A stretch of DNA of 64,000 bases from Thiocapsa bogorovii (GCF_021228795.1 NZ_CP089309.1:4399501-4463500); one strand, 5' to 3'. Positions 36,097 through 46,366 are shown, counted from the first letter of the stretch. The notes: generated from the letters alone by a model not told the origin. A program made the numbers and translations.

Positions 36097-36332
36097 CTAG
36101 ACGAGGCCGATCTCAAGCCTACTGCCGACAACCGCCGCCTTGTCACCCCCGTGACAAAACGCCGGTGCACCGGCCCAACGGCAGGCCGTTGTTGCTTTTC
36201 AAGACTCCGGATTCCTCGCGGGGGACGTCGTCCAGTTTTGGCCGGATGTCGCATCAAGACCTGATTTCGTGTGTGCGAGGATCCGTGAAGTGGGAGAATG
36301 CCCCGTCCTGCCTTGAGACAAAAAGGTGAACC

Positions 36333-36593
36333 ATGACTCAACATCTACGAGCGATTTACGAGGACGGGGTGTTCCGCCCGCTTGAACCGATCTGCCTCAA
36401 AGATCACCAAGAGGTCACGTTGGTATTGGAGATAACCGAATCGCTTCAGGGAAATGAAGCGGAATCACTCCCGATCTGGGAGTTTGCCGCCGAACTTGCG
36501 CGCGATGTTCCCGTTGAGGAGTGGAGCAACCTTCCATCAGACGGCGCGACGGAGCTCGATCACTATCTCTATGGATCGAAAAAAACCCGCTAA
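36333..36593 (+). CDS. DUF104/AF2212-like antitoxin
   Basis: Product of 86 residues. LRAIYEDGVFRPLEPICLKDHQEVTLVLE is the AF2212/DUF104 beta-rich opening, and the acidic tail (ELARDVPVEEWSNLPSDGA) should bind the toxin. Stop and toxin start overlap (TAATG). A degraded copy is at 15092-15266. Confidence 0.87.
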   Translation: MTQHLRAIYEDGVFRPLEPICLKDHQEVTLVLEITESLQGNEAESLPIWEFAAELARDVPVEEWSNLPSDGATELDHYLYGSKKTR

Positions 36594-37024
36594 TGCGAAC
36601 CCTGTTTGCCGATACCTGTTACTGGATCGCCTTACTGAATCCCCGAGACCAGTTGCATGACCGCGCTGTTCGCGTCAGCCAGTTGCTCCGAGCGGCTCGA
36701 ATCGTAACGACCGACGAGGTGCTCACAGAGTTTCTGAACTATTTTAGTGATCGCGGTATTTTGCTACGCCAAGCCGCAACCCGGATGGCTGCGCAGATGC
36801 AAGTCGACAGAAGGATTCACATCGAACCGCAATCCCGTGAGACTTTTGAGGCCGGCTTCAGATTCTTCCGCGCGAGACGCGATAAGGGCTACAGCCTGAC
36901 AGACTGCATTTCCATGGATCGCATGCTGAAAATGCAAATCACCGAAGCGCTGACCAATGACGGGCATTTCAACCAAGAGGGTTTTTCCTGTCTGTTGCGC
37001 GAAGATGTGCAATGGGAAATCTGA
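36593..37024 (+). CDS. PIN-domain toxin (VapC-like RNase)
   Basis: Product of 143 residues with PIN acids in LFADTCYWIALL, TTDEVLTEFLN, KGYSLTDCISM and TNDGHFNQEGF. Full length. The TA pair sits between the two copies of the DUF1800-DUF1501 duplication. Confidence 0.9.
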   Translation: MRTLFADTCYWIALLNPRDQLHDRAVRVSQLLRAARIVTTDEVLTEFLNYFSDRGILLRQAATRMAAQMQVDRRIHIEPQSRETFEAGFRFFRARRDKGYSLTDCISMDRMLKMQITEALTNDGHFNQEGFSCLLREDVQWEI

Positions 37025-37065
37025 CTTTTAGCTCTGGGCTTAGTATCAAGACCCCGGCTCCACGC

Positions 37066-37146
37066 GAGGATCCCCCTCCCGCCGAAGCCGATGCCCCTGT
37101 CGACCCGATCGCGGCAATCCTCGATCCACGCCATCCGCGCAAGTGA
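37066..37146 (+). pseudogene. Last 26 codons of a second DUF1800 gene
   Basis: EDPPPAEADAPVDPIAAILDPR then stop matches the C terminus of the gene ending at 34802. It proves that the whole DUF1800-DUF1501 unit was duplicated and that the second DUF1800 copy was deleted where the TA pair now lies. Confidence 0.85.
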
Positions 37147-37162
37147 CCCACCGGAGAGCCTG

Positions 37163-38335
37163 ATGCACCGTCGCGACGTCCTGCGCCTGGCCGGTCTGAG
37201 CATGGCACTCCCCACGGTGTCCATCGCCGCACCGCCCGTCGCATCTCCGCAACCAACCGCGCCGCATCCCACCCGATCGCTCGTCCTGCTCGAGCTCAAA
37301 GGCGGCAACGACGGACTCAATACCCTGATCCCCTACGCGGATCCGCAATACGCCCGCCTGCGCCCCACCCTCGCCATCGCCCCGGCCCGCGTCATCGACC
37401 TGAACGATCGCCTTGGCCTGCACCCCGCACTGCGCCCCGTGATGCCCGCCTGGGACGCCGGAGAGCTCGCCTGGATACAGGGCGTCGGCTATCCCCGGCC
37501 GAATCGCTCCCATTTTCGCTCCATCGACATCTGGGAGACCGGCTCGGACAGCGACGAGGTGCTCGAGCAAGGCTGGCTCGCTCGCGCACTGCCGATCCGC
37601 GCCCCCGGCGATCTGCCGGACGTGGTCGTGCTCGGAGGCGACGACGGACCCGCACGCGGCGGCGACCTGCGGATCATCACCCTGGCCTCCGCCGAGCGCT
37701 TCGTCGACGACGCCCGGCGCCTTCAGCCGCTCGACGCAACACCCGCGCACCTGACCCCGGCGCTCGACCATCTGCTCACCGTCAGAGCCGCGACCCAAGC
37801 CGCGGGCGCCGAGTTTCGCCGATCCATCGAGCGCCTCGACACCACGCCCACACCCTTCCCCAAAAGCCCCATCGGCCGTCAGCTCCAAGAGGCGGCGCGC
37901 ATGCTCCAAGCCGGCATGGCCATCCCTGTCGTCAAGGTCCAGATCGGGAGCTTCGACACCCACGCCAACCAACTCAAGCGCCAGGAGCGCCTCTTGGCCC
38001 AGTTGGCCGACGCCCTGGCGGCCTTTCGCCAAACACTCCGACACACCGGACATTGGGATCGGGTCCTGGTGATGAGCTACTCGGAATTCGGACGCCGACC
38101 CGACGAGAACGCCAGCGGCGGGACCGATCACGGCACCGCCGCACCGCATCTCGTGCTGGGCGGGAGGGTCAAGGGCGGACTCTATGGCGAGATGCCGGAT
38201 TTGAACGCACTGGAGAAGTCAGTCCTCCGGAATACTGTCGACTATCGGCAACTCTATGACACGGTTGCCGCGCGATGGTGGGATAATTTGCCAGCGAGTA
38301 CCGGGATGACATCTCGAGACAAAACGTGGCTATAA
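37163..38335 (+). CDS. DUF1501 family protein (intact copy)
   Basis: Product of 390 residues. RRDVLRLAGLSMALPTVS is a Tat-like signal. The body has ELKGGNDGLNTLIPY, GVGYPRPNRSHFRSIDIWETG, VVKVQIGSFDTHANQ and SEFGRRPDENASGGTDHGTAAPHLVLGG, the metal-site pattern of the sulfatase/alkaline-phosphatase-like DUF1501 fold. Substrate unknown. ATG at 37163 follows GGAGAG. It could work with the DUF1800 protein at 33384, as the two families usually do. Confidence 0.9.
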   Translation: MHRRDVLRLAGLSMALPTVSIAAPPVASPQPTAPHPTRSLVLLELKGGNDGLNTLIPYADPQYARLRPTLAIAPARVIDLNDRLGLHPALRPVMPAWDAGELAWIQGVGYPRPNRSHFRSIDIWETGSDSDEVLEQGWLARALPIRAPGDLPDVVVLGGDDGPARGGDLRIITLASAERFVDDARRLQPLDATPAHLTPALDHLLTVRAATQAAGAEFRRSIERLDTTPTPFPKSPIGRQLQEAARMLQAGMAIPVVKVQIGSFDTHANQLKRQERLLAQLADALAAFRQTLRHTGHWDRVLVMSYSEFGRRPDENASGGTDHGTAAPHLVLGGRVKGGLYGEMPDLNALEKSVLRNTVDYRQLYDTVAARWWDNLPASTGMTSRDKTWL

Positions 38336-39680
38336 GTAATGATCGCCGACGAGCGTCGATCATGCTTCTAGAACATGAATTCAAGGTTAGCGATGAGCGT
38401 ACTCCCATCGTGAAAGAACAGGTGTTGTTCGGTTCGACGCACCAACACTTAAGCGCCGCCCGCTAATGCCGTAGTAATAAACTTTACCCTTATCTATTCA
38501 AAGCAATACCTGCTAGCGCTATGAACTTACAACAGCATCATATCGGAACAATCGTTGTCGGCAGTGTCATTTTGACAAGTCTAGCCGTTGTCGTCGCAAG
38601 CATACCCGTGTTCATAAAACACGATTGGTCCGCTGCGATGTTGACATGGACTGGTATCGCATTGCTATTGGTGGTGGCGATCCCGGCGTTCCGGAGTTCT
38701 CCATATGAGGCATTCCAGCCCCTTACTTTCATTTTATTGTCCGTAATGATCGGGGTGACATTAAAAATCCCCCTCGTATTTCTAAGCCAGGATGATGAGC
38801 TTCTTTACCATCTTCTGCTCGGTTATTCGCCAGATATCCTATTCCGTGGCCTTTTTGTTATGATCATCGGTTTGTCGATGCTCACAATCGGTTATCTTAT
38901 TCGGATAAAACCCATAGCAACCACTCGGCTCCGTTTTTTTTCAAGCCAGATTTCTGGTAACACATGGTTTTTACTGATCGGGTTGTTAATTCTTACGGTC
39001 TCAGTGTTCGCGATCATTGAATTCGTAAAAAACTTCGATTTCTCTCTTGCCGATGCGGATGTCGCTGAGCTTTCCGCGAAAAGATTCCAAACTGTCGAGG
39101 GTGGAGAATATCGAACGGCTTATGGTTATCTCCGTTGGGCCGTTTCATTAACACCTCTGCTATTCACGATCGCGTACGCGTTTTATCTGCAATCGGTAAA
39201 TATCAGTAAACAAATTTTTGCCGTCGTCGCATTCCTCGCTGCGATGGTCACCGTTGGGTTTGCGGTCTTTACGAGCAGTCGGAGCGAGGTCGCTGATCTG
39301 GCTATAATGGCGATCATATTAATCTATTACCTAAAAAAGAGCGTTCCGCTTAAACAGGTCATAACTTATCTGCTTCTCGCATTTCTGATTCTAAGTCTGA
39401 TCACCGTCTTAAGATCCACACGAAGCATTGAAAGCATCGAGTCACTAAGTCTTTCTGAGTCACTAATCACGATGACGGTTGGTGGTCGACACTTCATCGA
39501 TCTAGGTAAGACGAGCCTTATTATTGAAAGTGTGCCAGACAGGATACCCTATCAATATGGCACCACGATGGTTTCTTGGATTGTCGCGCCAATTCCTCGT
39601 GTGTTGTGGCCGGATAAACCCGCCCTCGGAGGTGGAAAGTTAGTTGGCAAAGAAATCTATGGGCTTGAGGAAGCGGGAGT

Positions 39681-41137
39681 GAGCTATGCTCGATTCTGGT
39701 GTATGAGCGGGGACTGATAGAGCTTGAGCAGGCGGCGCACCGTTGCTGACAATGTGGTTGTCGAGACCCAAAGCAGCAACGAGAGAGGTGCGCCATGAGC
39801 GACGATACGAGTACGGGGGCCCGCCGTGCAAGAGGGGATCGGGGCGAGGTGCTGGCCGAGCTGGGCCTGCCGCTGGAGGAGCTGGTGCGCCGCGGGGCGC
39901 GCGACATCCTGCAGCGGGCCATCGAGGCGGAGGTGGAGCAGCTGCTCGAGGAGTTTGCCGGGGTGTCGCTGATGGACGGACGCCGGGCGGTGGTGCGCAA
40001 CGGTTATCTGCCGGCGCGCGAGATCCTCACCACGGTGGGTCCGGTGGAGGTGCAGGTGCCCAAGGTACGCGACCGCTCCGGGGCCGGGGTGAAGTTCAAC
40101 TCCGCGCTGGCCCCGCCGTACGTGCGCCGCAGTGCCGGGTCGCCGCGGCGCTGCCGTGGCTCTATCTGAAGGGGATCTCCAGCGGCGACCTCGGGGAGGC
40201 GTTGGAGGTGCTGGTGGGAGAGGACGCCAAAGGGCTCTCCGCGGCGGCTCTGGGCCGGCTCAAGGCCGCGTGGGCCGAGGAGTACAAGGACTGGACCCAG
40301 CGCAGCCTCGAAGGCCGGCAGTACGCCTACTGGTGGGTCGACGGCATCTACACGACACTGCGCGAGAGCGACGATCCCAAGCTCTGCCTGCTGGTGATCA
40401 TCGGGGTGCGGCCCGACGGCACCAAGGAGTGGGTCGCCATCGTCGACGGGTTGCGTGAATCCACCGAATCCTGGCTCGATGTGCTGCGCGATCTGAAGGC
40501 ACGTGGTCTGCAGACGGGTCCGCGCTTGGCCGTCGGCGACGGGGCGCTGGGGTTCTGGGGTGCGCTTGAGCAGGTCTACCCCGAGACCGCGCATCAGCGC
40601 TGCTGGTTCCACAAGATGGGCAACGTGCTCAATGCCTTGCCCAAGTCGTTGCAAGGCAAGGCGAAGGCGGATCTGCAGGCGATCTGGATGGCGCCGACCC
40701 GCAAGCAGGCCGACCAAGCCTTTAAGCGCTTCATCAACCGCTATGGGGCCAAATATCCCAAGGCCACCGAGAAGCTCGAGAAGGACCGCGAGGCCCTGCT
40801 CGCCTTCTTCGCCTTCCCGGCCGAGCACTGGGTGCACCTGCGCACCACCAACCCCATCGAGTCGACCTTCGCCACCGTGCGCCATCGCACCGGCCGGACC
40901 AAGAACTGCGTCACCCGCGCGACCTTCCTCGGCCTGGCCTTCAAGATGAGCGAAGAGGCCGCCAAGACCTGGCGGCGCATCCGTGCCCCCGAGAAAGTGG
41001 CCGAACTGCTCGGCGGGACACGTTACGAAGACGGGATTCCGGTGTCCGACGACCCACCGGAGACCCAAGAGGAGCAACGGGAAGCCGCCTGATCAAACTC
41101 TGGCCCTATGGTCATACACCAGATTTGACAATAGCTC
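39681..41137 (+). mobile_element. IS256-family insertion sequence, copy 2
   Basis: 1457 bp, one base shorter than copy 1 and otherwise near identical. Flanked by a 9-bp duplication AGCGGGAGT (39672-39680 and 41138-41146). Inserted in the polymerase gene in the same direction. Confidence 0.95.
39795..41092 (+). pseudogene. IS256-family transposase with one-base deletion
   Basis: Same as 28124-29422 but lacking one C near 40135 (CGCAGTGCCGGG versus CGCAGTGCCCGGG), which shifts the frame after YVRRSA. The rest of the gene is intact in the next frame. Confidence 0.93.
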
Positions 41138-41456
41138 AGCGGGAGTGCCTACGGGGTTCATCGCCGATTTGTTTATGAATTTTCACCTTCCTGGTGTTTT
41201 CTTTGGTATGTTACTATACGGAATCTTACTACGTTTTTTTTATGACTCCATTCGGCCGCTCCTTCTTTCCCGAAACCCCATTGGTGTCGCCTTTTACGCG
41301 ATAACGGTGATCCCGCTATCGTTTGGTTTGCTTTCGAGCGATTTGAGTAAATTTATAATAAGCTATCTAATGGTTATTCTGCCTTTTGCTTTAATGGTGT
41401 TTCTTCTGAGTAGACGCTTTCGCTTTGGGGTCCGTAAAGTATCCACCAAGATTTAA

Positions 41457-41940
41457 CCAACCATTAGGTGCAAGGGCCTTGATCATCGTTTCGCACAAAA
41501 CCTAGTAAGAGGTAGGGCATCACAACGCATGGCGTTGCGAATCACAATGTTACGGCCGGATACCAGCCGGGAATCCCGCAGGTGGGCCAAACGATGATCA
41601 AGGCCGCCACTCCTTACCGGCTCGGGACTTGCACCCGGTGGGTCGCAAAAAGGAGTTTCCGATTTGCTTATCCGTTCGCTATCTTCCTCTCCTTCCAGAC
41701 TTTGCCTGGCGCAACGAAACGATGATCAAGGCCCACAAGCCCAAGCAAGAACTTTATAGGTTTGGCAATCTTTTATTTCGATATCCAACGTTAAAACCCG
41801 CCTTTTAGGTGCGCAGCTTTCATCTGGGCTGTCTGCAGGGCATCGGTAGCCGCGACGTCGGCCCCCGTTCCGGAGTGGTCTCGGTCTGGTCGGTCACTAA
41901 AACGCCCGGGCATGTTTTAATCAGAAATGGAGTGAAACCA
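41457..41940. other. Non-coding stretch with a three-fold 17-bp repeat
   Basis: No gene recognised. GGCCTTGATCATCGTTT occurs at 41475-41491 and, inverted, at 41589-41605 and 41717-41733. The two inverted copies are about 128 bp apart. These may be ends or binding sites of a lost element. Confidence 0.6.
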
Positions 41941-42834
41941 ATGAGAGTTGGTTTGAGTGCGACAGTTTTTGATAACGGAATCGTCAACGCGCCAGAGGGT
42001 GCGCCGCACTTCCTTATCGTCGGGGCCTGTAAATCTGGCACGACGTCTCTTTATGATGATTTGGCTGCTCACCCGGATGCGGCACTGCCGACCGAGAAAG
42101 AGCCCGATATACTCCATCAGGCTACCTCCCCGGAAGAAGCGCTGGGGCTTTGGCGAAAACATTTCGGTAGAATAGGTCGTGATAAGATCCGAGGCGAAGC
42201 ATCAACGACCTATACGATGGCCCCGGATTGTGCTGATGTATCGGATCTCGCGCGTGCCGCGCTAGGGCCAGAGGCGCGGATTATTTACATCATGCGTGAC
42301 CCGATTCATCGGATCGAAAGTCATCTCGCCCATGACTTCGCCGCTAAGCGCTTGGAACGCCCGGAGTTCGACCGTACGGCGCTGGATATCGGACGTTATG
42401 TTGCGTGTAGCGATTACGCCCGGCAGATTAAACCCTGGATCAACGCATTCGAGCGGCGGAATGTGCTTCCGGTCATCTTCGAGGACTACGTTCGCGCGAG
42501 GTATGATTGTGCTCGCTCTGTGGCCTCTTTCGTGGGTCTGGACCCAACTCGTCTTCCGGCACGGAGTGCTGTTTCCAATCCGCGCGATAGCCGACGCGCA
42601 CCAAAGACGTCTCCGCTCGGCCGGTTCGTGAGTGGCAGGTTTTACCGTCAACGGCTTCGCTGGATGTTTCCCGACGTGTTACGCCAAGCCGCAAAAGTCG
42701 TTTTGATCAAAAAGCGAGAAATCCCGCCTGTGAGGCTGGCGCCAGAGACACGAATTGAACTCGCGAGACGGTTGGCTCACGTACCCGACGGTCTCAGACA
42801 GTTAGGGATAGAACCAGGCGACTGGTGCGGGTGA
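41941..42834 (+). CDS. Sulfotransferase
   Basis: Product of 297 residues. FLIVGACKSGTTSLYDDLAAHPD is the 5' phosphosulfate (PAPS) loop and IMRDPIHRIESHL the 3' phosphate site. Expected to sulfate a glycan or lipid carrier sugar. ATG at 41941 follows GGAG; a longer upstream reading lacks homology. It ends in TGATG overlap with the flippase gene, so the two are coupled. Confidence 0.88.
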   Translation: MRVGLSATVFDNGIVNAPEGAPHFLIVGACKSGTTSLYDDLAAHPDAALPTEKEPDILHQATSPEEALGLWRKHFGRIGRDKIRGEASTTYTMAPDCADVSDLARAALGPEARIIYIMRDPIHRIESHLAHDFAAKRLERPEFDRTALDIGRYVACSDYARQIKPWINAFERRNVLPVIFEDYVRARYDCARSVASFVGLDPTRLPARSAVSNPRDSRRAPKTSPLGRFVSGRFYRQRLRWMFPDVLRQAAKVVLIKKREIPPVRLAPETRIELARRLAHVPDGLRQLGIEPGDWCG

Positions 42835-44141
42835 TGAGTCTGCTGTTATCAGGTCGAGATTGGTCCCTCTACGGCGTACGCGGAGCGATCGTTGCTGTGA
42901 ACTCCTTATCGCTGCTGGTAATTGCAGCGGTTATGAACCTAGCCGACTTTGGGCATTTTGTTTTTTTGTGGGTGATTGCAGTCACCCTCGGCGCAGTTGG
43001 ATCGCTCGGTGGACAGCTATATATAATGCGAGAGACCTCAGCTCTACAATCTGATCCAGCCCGTGGTGTATCGGCAGTCGAAGCCATCCAGATCGTTTTC
43101 TTATGGCCAGCAGCAATGCTTGGTCTCATCGCGATTTCGACTATACTGGCCGGGCCTTTATTTCTGCCGTTCGTTGGCTACGAGGCGCCACGGCCAACCG
43201 AGGTTTTCCTGGTGGTGGCAGTTGGCTTGACCCTGAACTTGATCGGTCATGCTGCAACCCCGCTTCGCATCGACGATCGCTTGACAGTCTCGATGTTGGT
43301 ACGCGACGGCGGGCCGCAATTGATCCTACTGACCGCTGCCCTGCTGGCCACCCTCCTCGCGCGACCACATCCCGTGGTGATCTTTGGGTTTTTTCTTGTG
43401 CTTTCGTTATTCGTCCTTGCGCTACTCGCGATGACTAGCATCAAGCGTGCATTTTCGCGTCGACAACTTCTCCGTGTATCGGGAAGTGCGCGTGCCCTTG
43501 GCTTACGCAGCTTCTGGGGAACATCCGTTCTGGGCAACTTAAATGCACAAGTAGACATCCTGCTCGGAGGCCTGTTCTTGAGCAATGCCGATCTAGGCGC
43601 ATACCAAATCCTCAAGCGCTTGGCGAATCTTGCTAGCCTGCCGCAAATCGTCGCAAATTGGACCGTGCTGGTCGGCGTTGGACGGGCCTGCGCATCATCT
43701 GACGTGATGATGGTTCAAAGACTCTGCCGGCGTGCCGCGACGCTGACATTACTTCCGGGAATTACACTTGCCAGCGTATTGCTACTCTCTCTACCTGCTT
43801 TTCTTTGGTTTTTCGAGATCGAGAACGAACAGGGAATATGGCTGGTCTTCTCTGTAATTCTCGCGGGGTCAGTGGTCAATATCATCTGTGGCGCGAACTT
43901 TACGGTCGCAGCGCAATGTCGGTTGGAACATATTGCGCTTCGCGCACGCCTGATTGGCGTTATGTTTGCGGCGGCGATGATACTTATCCATGGTGCTGCA
44001 TTGTCTGCAATTAACCTGGCGGTTGCTGCGTTCATAGCACTTTCAATCCCAAATTTGCTTCTCTGGCTGTATTTGCGACGCAAACTATCGATCGATACCT
44101 CTCTTATATGTCTTCTGCGTTCCGAACGCCATATGAGTTGA
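42834..44141 (+). CDS. Wzx-type flippase (MOP superfamily)
   Basis: Product of 435 residues with about 12-14 hydrophobic segments, charged N-terminal half-turn WSLYGVRGAIVAVNSLSLL and the even spacing of polysaccharide translocases. Likely flips the lipid-linked repeat unit to the periplasm. Start ATG at 42834 overlaps the sulfotransferase stop; GTG at 42825 is an alternative. Confidence 0.82.
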   Translation: MSLLLSGRDWSLYGVRGAIVAVNSLSLLVIAAVMNLADFGHFVFLWVIAVTLGAVGSLGGQLYIMRETSALQSDPARGVSAVEAIQIVFLWPAAMLGLIAISTILAGPLFLPFVGYEAPRPTEVFLVVAVGLTLNLIGHAATPLRIDDRLTVSMLVRDGGPQLILLTAALLATLLARPHPVVIFGFFLVLSLFVLALLAMTSIKRAFSRRQLLRVSGSARALGLRSFWGTSVLGNLNAQVDILLGGLFLSNADLGAYQILKRLANLASLPQIVANWTVLVGVGRACASSDVMMVQRLCRRAATLTLLPGITLASVLLLSLPAFLWFFEIENEQGIWLVFSVILAGSVVNIICGANFTVAAQCRLEHIALRARLIGVMFAAAMILIHGAALSAINLAVAAFIALSIPNLLLWLYLRRKLSIDTSLICLLRSERHMS

Positions 44142-44389
44142 TCGCCATGATCCACACTTCAGATGGATGAGGTTAATAAAGCTCCTTCTTAGGTTACGAA
44201 CAGCAGTAGCCTCTAGCCGGGGATTCTTATTTTGTTTAGAGCGTCTCCGCGGCGTTCACCGAAGCATGAGCGGGGAAGCGGAGCTTAGCCTGACCTAGGA
44301 CAGCATGAGATGCGTGCACTATCTCGTCGGCGTGAGCAACTCCTTTCACCTCATACGCTATCATTGCTTGACCAAACGGAGCAAGTTTT

Positions 44390-45073
44390 ATGAAAAGTCA
44401 AATTGGAAGAATCTTGAATTCTGTTGCGAGACCTCTCGGCCTACAGGTCATACGGCACCGACCTGATGGCTGGCGCACCCTCAAGGAAATTGGGCATATT
44501 GACACGGTTATCGATATCGGCGTCGCAAGCGGCACGCCGTTGCTTTATGAGGCATTCCCAGACGCCAGACTCATTCTTATAGACCCTTGTGCCGAAACTG
44601 CTTTACTCACCAACGAGTGCTTGCGAGGTCGTAGCACGGAATTCCTGAATTTTGCCGTCGGATCGTTGTCAGGCAAGATTTCGATCAACGTGGACAAAGG
44701 AAAACTATCACGGACATCGGTCCTGCAACGTACTGCGCTAACCGAAAGAAACACGGAATTCGAGGAACGGCAGGTAGAGATGGAGACACTAGATGAATTG
44801 CTTAAGAACTACAACTTAGGCAAGGCATTGTTAAAGATTGATACAGAAGGTTATGAGTTGGAGGTTCTTAAAGGTGGAGTGGAATCTTTAAATAGAATAA
44901 AATTCGTTTTAGCTGAAGTATCTGTATCAAGCAGGTTTATAGGATCTTATCGTTTTGAAGAATTGATTAATTATATGTCTAATTCTGGATATCAAGTTAG
45001 GAGCATACTTTCTGCACCTAAAAATAACGAAGGCACAATTCGATACGTGGATGCATTATTCGTTCGAAATTAG
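44390..45073 (+). CDS. FkbM family SAM-dependent methyltransferase
   Basis: Product of 227 residues. IDTVIDIGVASGTPLLYEAFPDA is the SAM-binding loop, with LILIDPC as the acidic strand, VEMETLDELL and LLKIDTEGYELEVLKGG as the FkbM hallmark. Likely O-methylates a sugar in the repeat unit. AT-rich codon use from about 44850 on, unlike the core genes. Confidence 0.88.
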   Translation: MKSQIGRILNSVARPLGLQVIRHRPDGWRTLKEIGHIDTVIDIGVASGTPLLYEAFPDARLILIDPCAETALLTNECLRGRSTEFLNFAVGSLSGKISINVDKGKLSRTSVLQRTALTERNTEFEERQVEMETLDELLKNYNLGKALLKIDTEGYELEVLKGGVESLNRIKFVLAEVSVSSRFIGSYRFEELINYMSNSGYQVRSILSAPKNNEGTIRYVDALFVRN

Positions 45074-45193
45074 GATCTGAGTTGTGACGTTTTTCAGCCC
45101 TACTTTTTTTTCACGGCAATTTTTGCAATGTTGACGTACATTGCTCTAATAACAGGTGGCATCCTGAGCCGGTTTAGTATGTGGTAAGGTAAA

Positions 45194-46366
45194 ATGGTGA
45201 TTAAGGTAGCACATTGCATAAGAAGTCTTTCTCCTCAATTTGGCGGGCCGCCGCGGTCGGTAACTGGACTCACTGAGCACCTGGCAGCGCAGGGGGACTG
45301 CACGGTAACATTAATCACTCAAAGTATTTGCAATGGAGAAATTTTCGCTGCGGATACTGAAACGAGGGTCGAGCGTCGAATAGCATTTTCTCGTTCACAA
45401 TTGGCACTAAAATTCGGCTTGCCAATGAGGCGAATGTTATATGACGTAGTTGCTGAAAATACTCCGTCAATATTGCACTATCACGGTTTATGGTTACCAC
45501 ACCATCATCATGTCGCAGTTGCCGCGCGAACGTTTCAGATTCCCCTGGTTACGCATCCTCGTGGAACCCTTGAGCCTTGGGCACTCGATTATCGTGGTTG
45601 GAAAAAGCGCCTTGCACTATATACGTACGAACGCCGTAATCTTGAAACAGCAGTGCTTTTGTTCGCGACAGGTGAGCAAGAAGCCGAAAGTATGCGAAGG
45701 TTGGGGTTGAGACAGCCGATTGCGATCATACCTAACGGTGTTGTGTTACCCACTTTACAATCGAGTGTAGATGGGGCTTTGAAATTACGGCCTGGACCTC
45801 GCGTAGCACTTTTTCTTAGTCGCATTCATCCGAAAAAAGGGTTGCTGAATCTAGTTGAGTCATGGAGTCGTTTGCGGCCGTTGAATTGGCGCTTGTGCTT
45901 GGCTGGTCCCGACGAGGACGGACATCTGGCCGTCGTGATGCGACGAGTTCGTGAGTTGGGTTTGGAAACAGTTGTGGATTATTTGGGTGAAGTTGAAGGC
46001 GAAACCAAAGCCAATTTGTTTGCTAAGGCTGACGTATTTGTACTACCATCTTTTAGTGAGAATTTTGGAATTGTGGTCGCCGAGGCATTGGCCTCTGGAC
46101 TGCCCGTGATCACAACCGTTGGCACACCATGGCGTGGGCTCGAAAGGCATGGATGCGGCTGGTGTATTGAACCGACCGTTGACGCGCTGACTTGCACGCT
46201 GCGCGAAGCACTCGAATTGGACGTGCTGCACCTGAAAGCGATGGGTGAGTGTGGCCGAGAATATGCGCGGGAGTTTGATTGGACGCACATCGCCCTGCAG
46301 ACCAGTGACGTCTATCACTGGATATTGGGTCGTAGATCGATGCCGGCTTGCGTTTATTGCGATTAG
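45194..46366 (+). CDS. GT4-family glycosyltransferase
   Basis: Product of 390 residues, GT-B fold. N-terminal acceptor side HCIRSLSPQFGGPPRSV and HYHGLWLPHH; C-terminal donor side FLSRIHPKKGLLNLVESW, LAGPDEDG and the E-x7-E motif in SFSENFGIVVAEALASGLPVI. Adds a sugar to the growing lipid-linked glycan; the specificity is not readable. Confidence 0.9.
   Translation: MVIKVAHCIRSLSPQFGGPPRSVTGLTEHLAAQGDCTVTLITQSICNGEIFAADTETRVERRIAFSRSQLALKFGLPMRRMLYDVVAENTPSILHYHGLWLPHHHHVAVAARTFQIPLVTHPRGTLEPWALDYRGWKKRLALYTYERRNLETAVLLFATGEQEAESMRRLGLRQPIAIIPNGVVLPTLQSSVDGALKLRPGPRVALFLSRIHPKKGLLNLVESWSRLRPLNWRLCLAGPDEDGHLAVVMRRVRELGLETVVDYLGEVEGETKANLFAKADVFVLPSFSENFGIVVAEALASGLPVITTVGTPWRGLERHGCGWCIEPTVDALTCTLREALELDVLHLKAMGECGREYAREFDWTHIALQTSDVYHWILGRRSMPACVYCD

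Larger units (their letters stand above)
34819..36143 (+). pseudogene. DUF1501 gene, disrupted by two small insertions
   Basis: Near duplicate of 37163-38335. Intact to LDHLL (35430), then a 114-bp insertion (35437-35550) adds a stop. The frame resumes as TTPTPFPKNAIGRQLQ and FGLRPAENASGGTDHGTAAPHLV. A 115-bp MITE-like element (35982-36096) then splits the last part. The remaining end (ADLKPTADNRR) is degenerate. ATG at 34819 follows GGGAGAG. Confidence 0.88.
38521..41456 (+). pseudogene. Wzy-like polysaccharide polymerase split by IS256
   Basis: Polytopic membrane protein with at least ten hydrophobic segments, including the polymerase-type loop TSSRSEVADLAIMAII, and IVAPIPRVLWPDKPALGGG near the C terminus. 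It reads to LEEAGV (39680), is interrupted by an IS256-family copy, and resumes in frame at 41138 with PTGFIADLFMNFHLPGVFFG to a stop at 41456. Without the IS it would be about 490 residues. The AT-rich sequence contrasts with its neighbours. Confidence 0.85.

Noticed and set aside
41457-41940. tRNA or other small RNA in the gene-free stretch
   Set aside because: No cloverleaf or CCA-type end could be found by eye; only the 17-bp repeats stand out.
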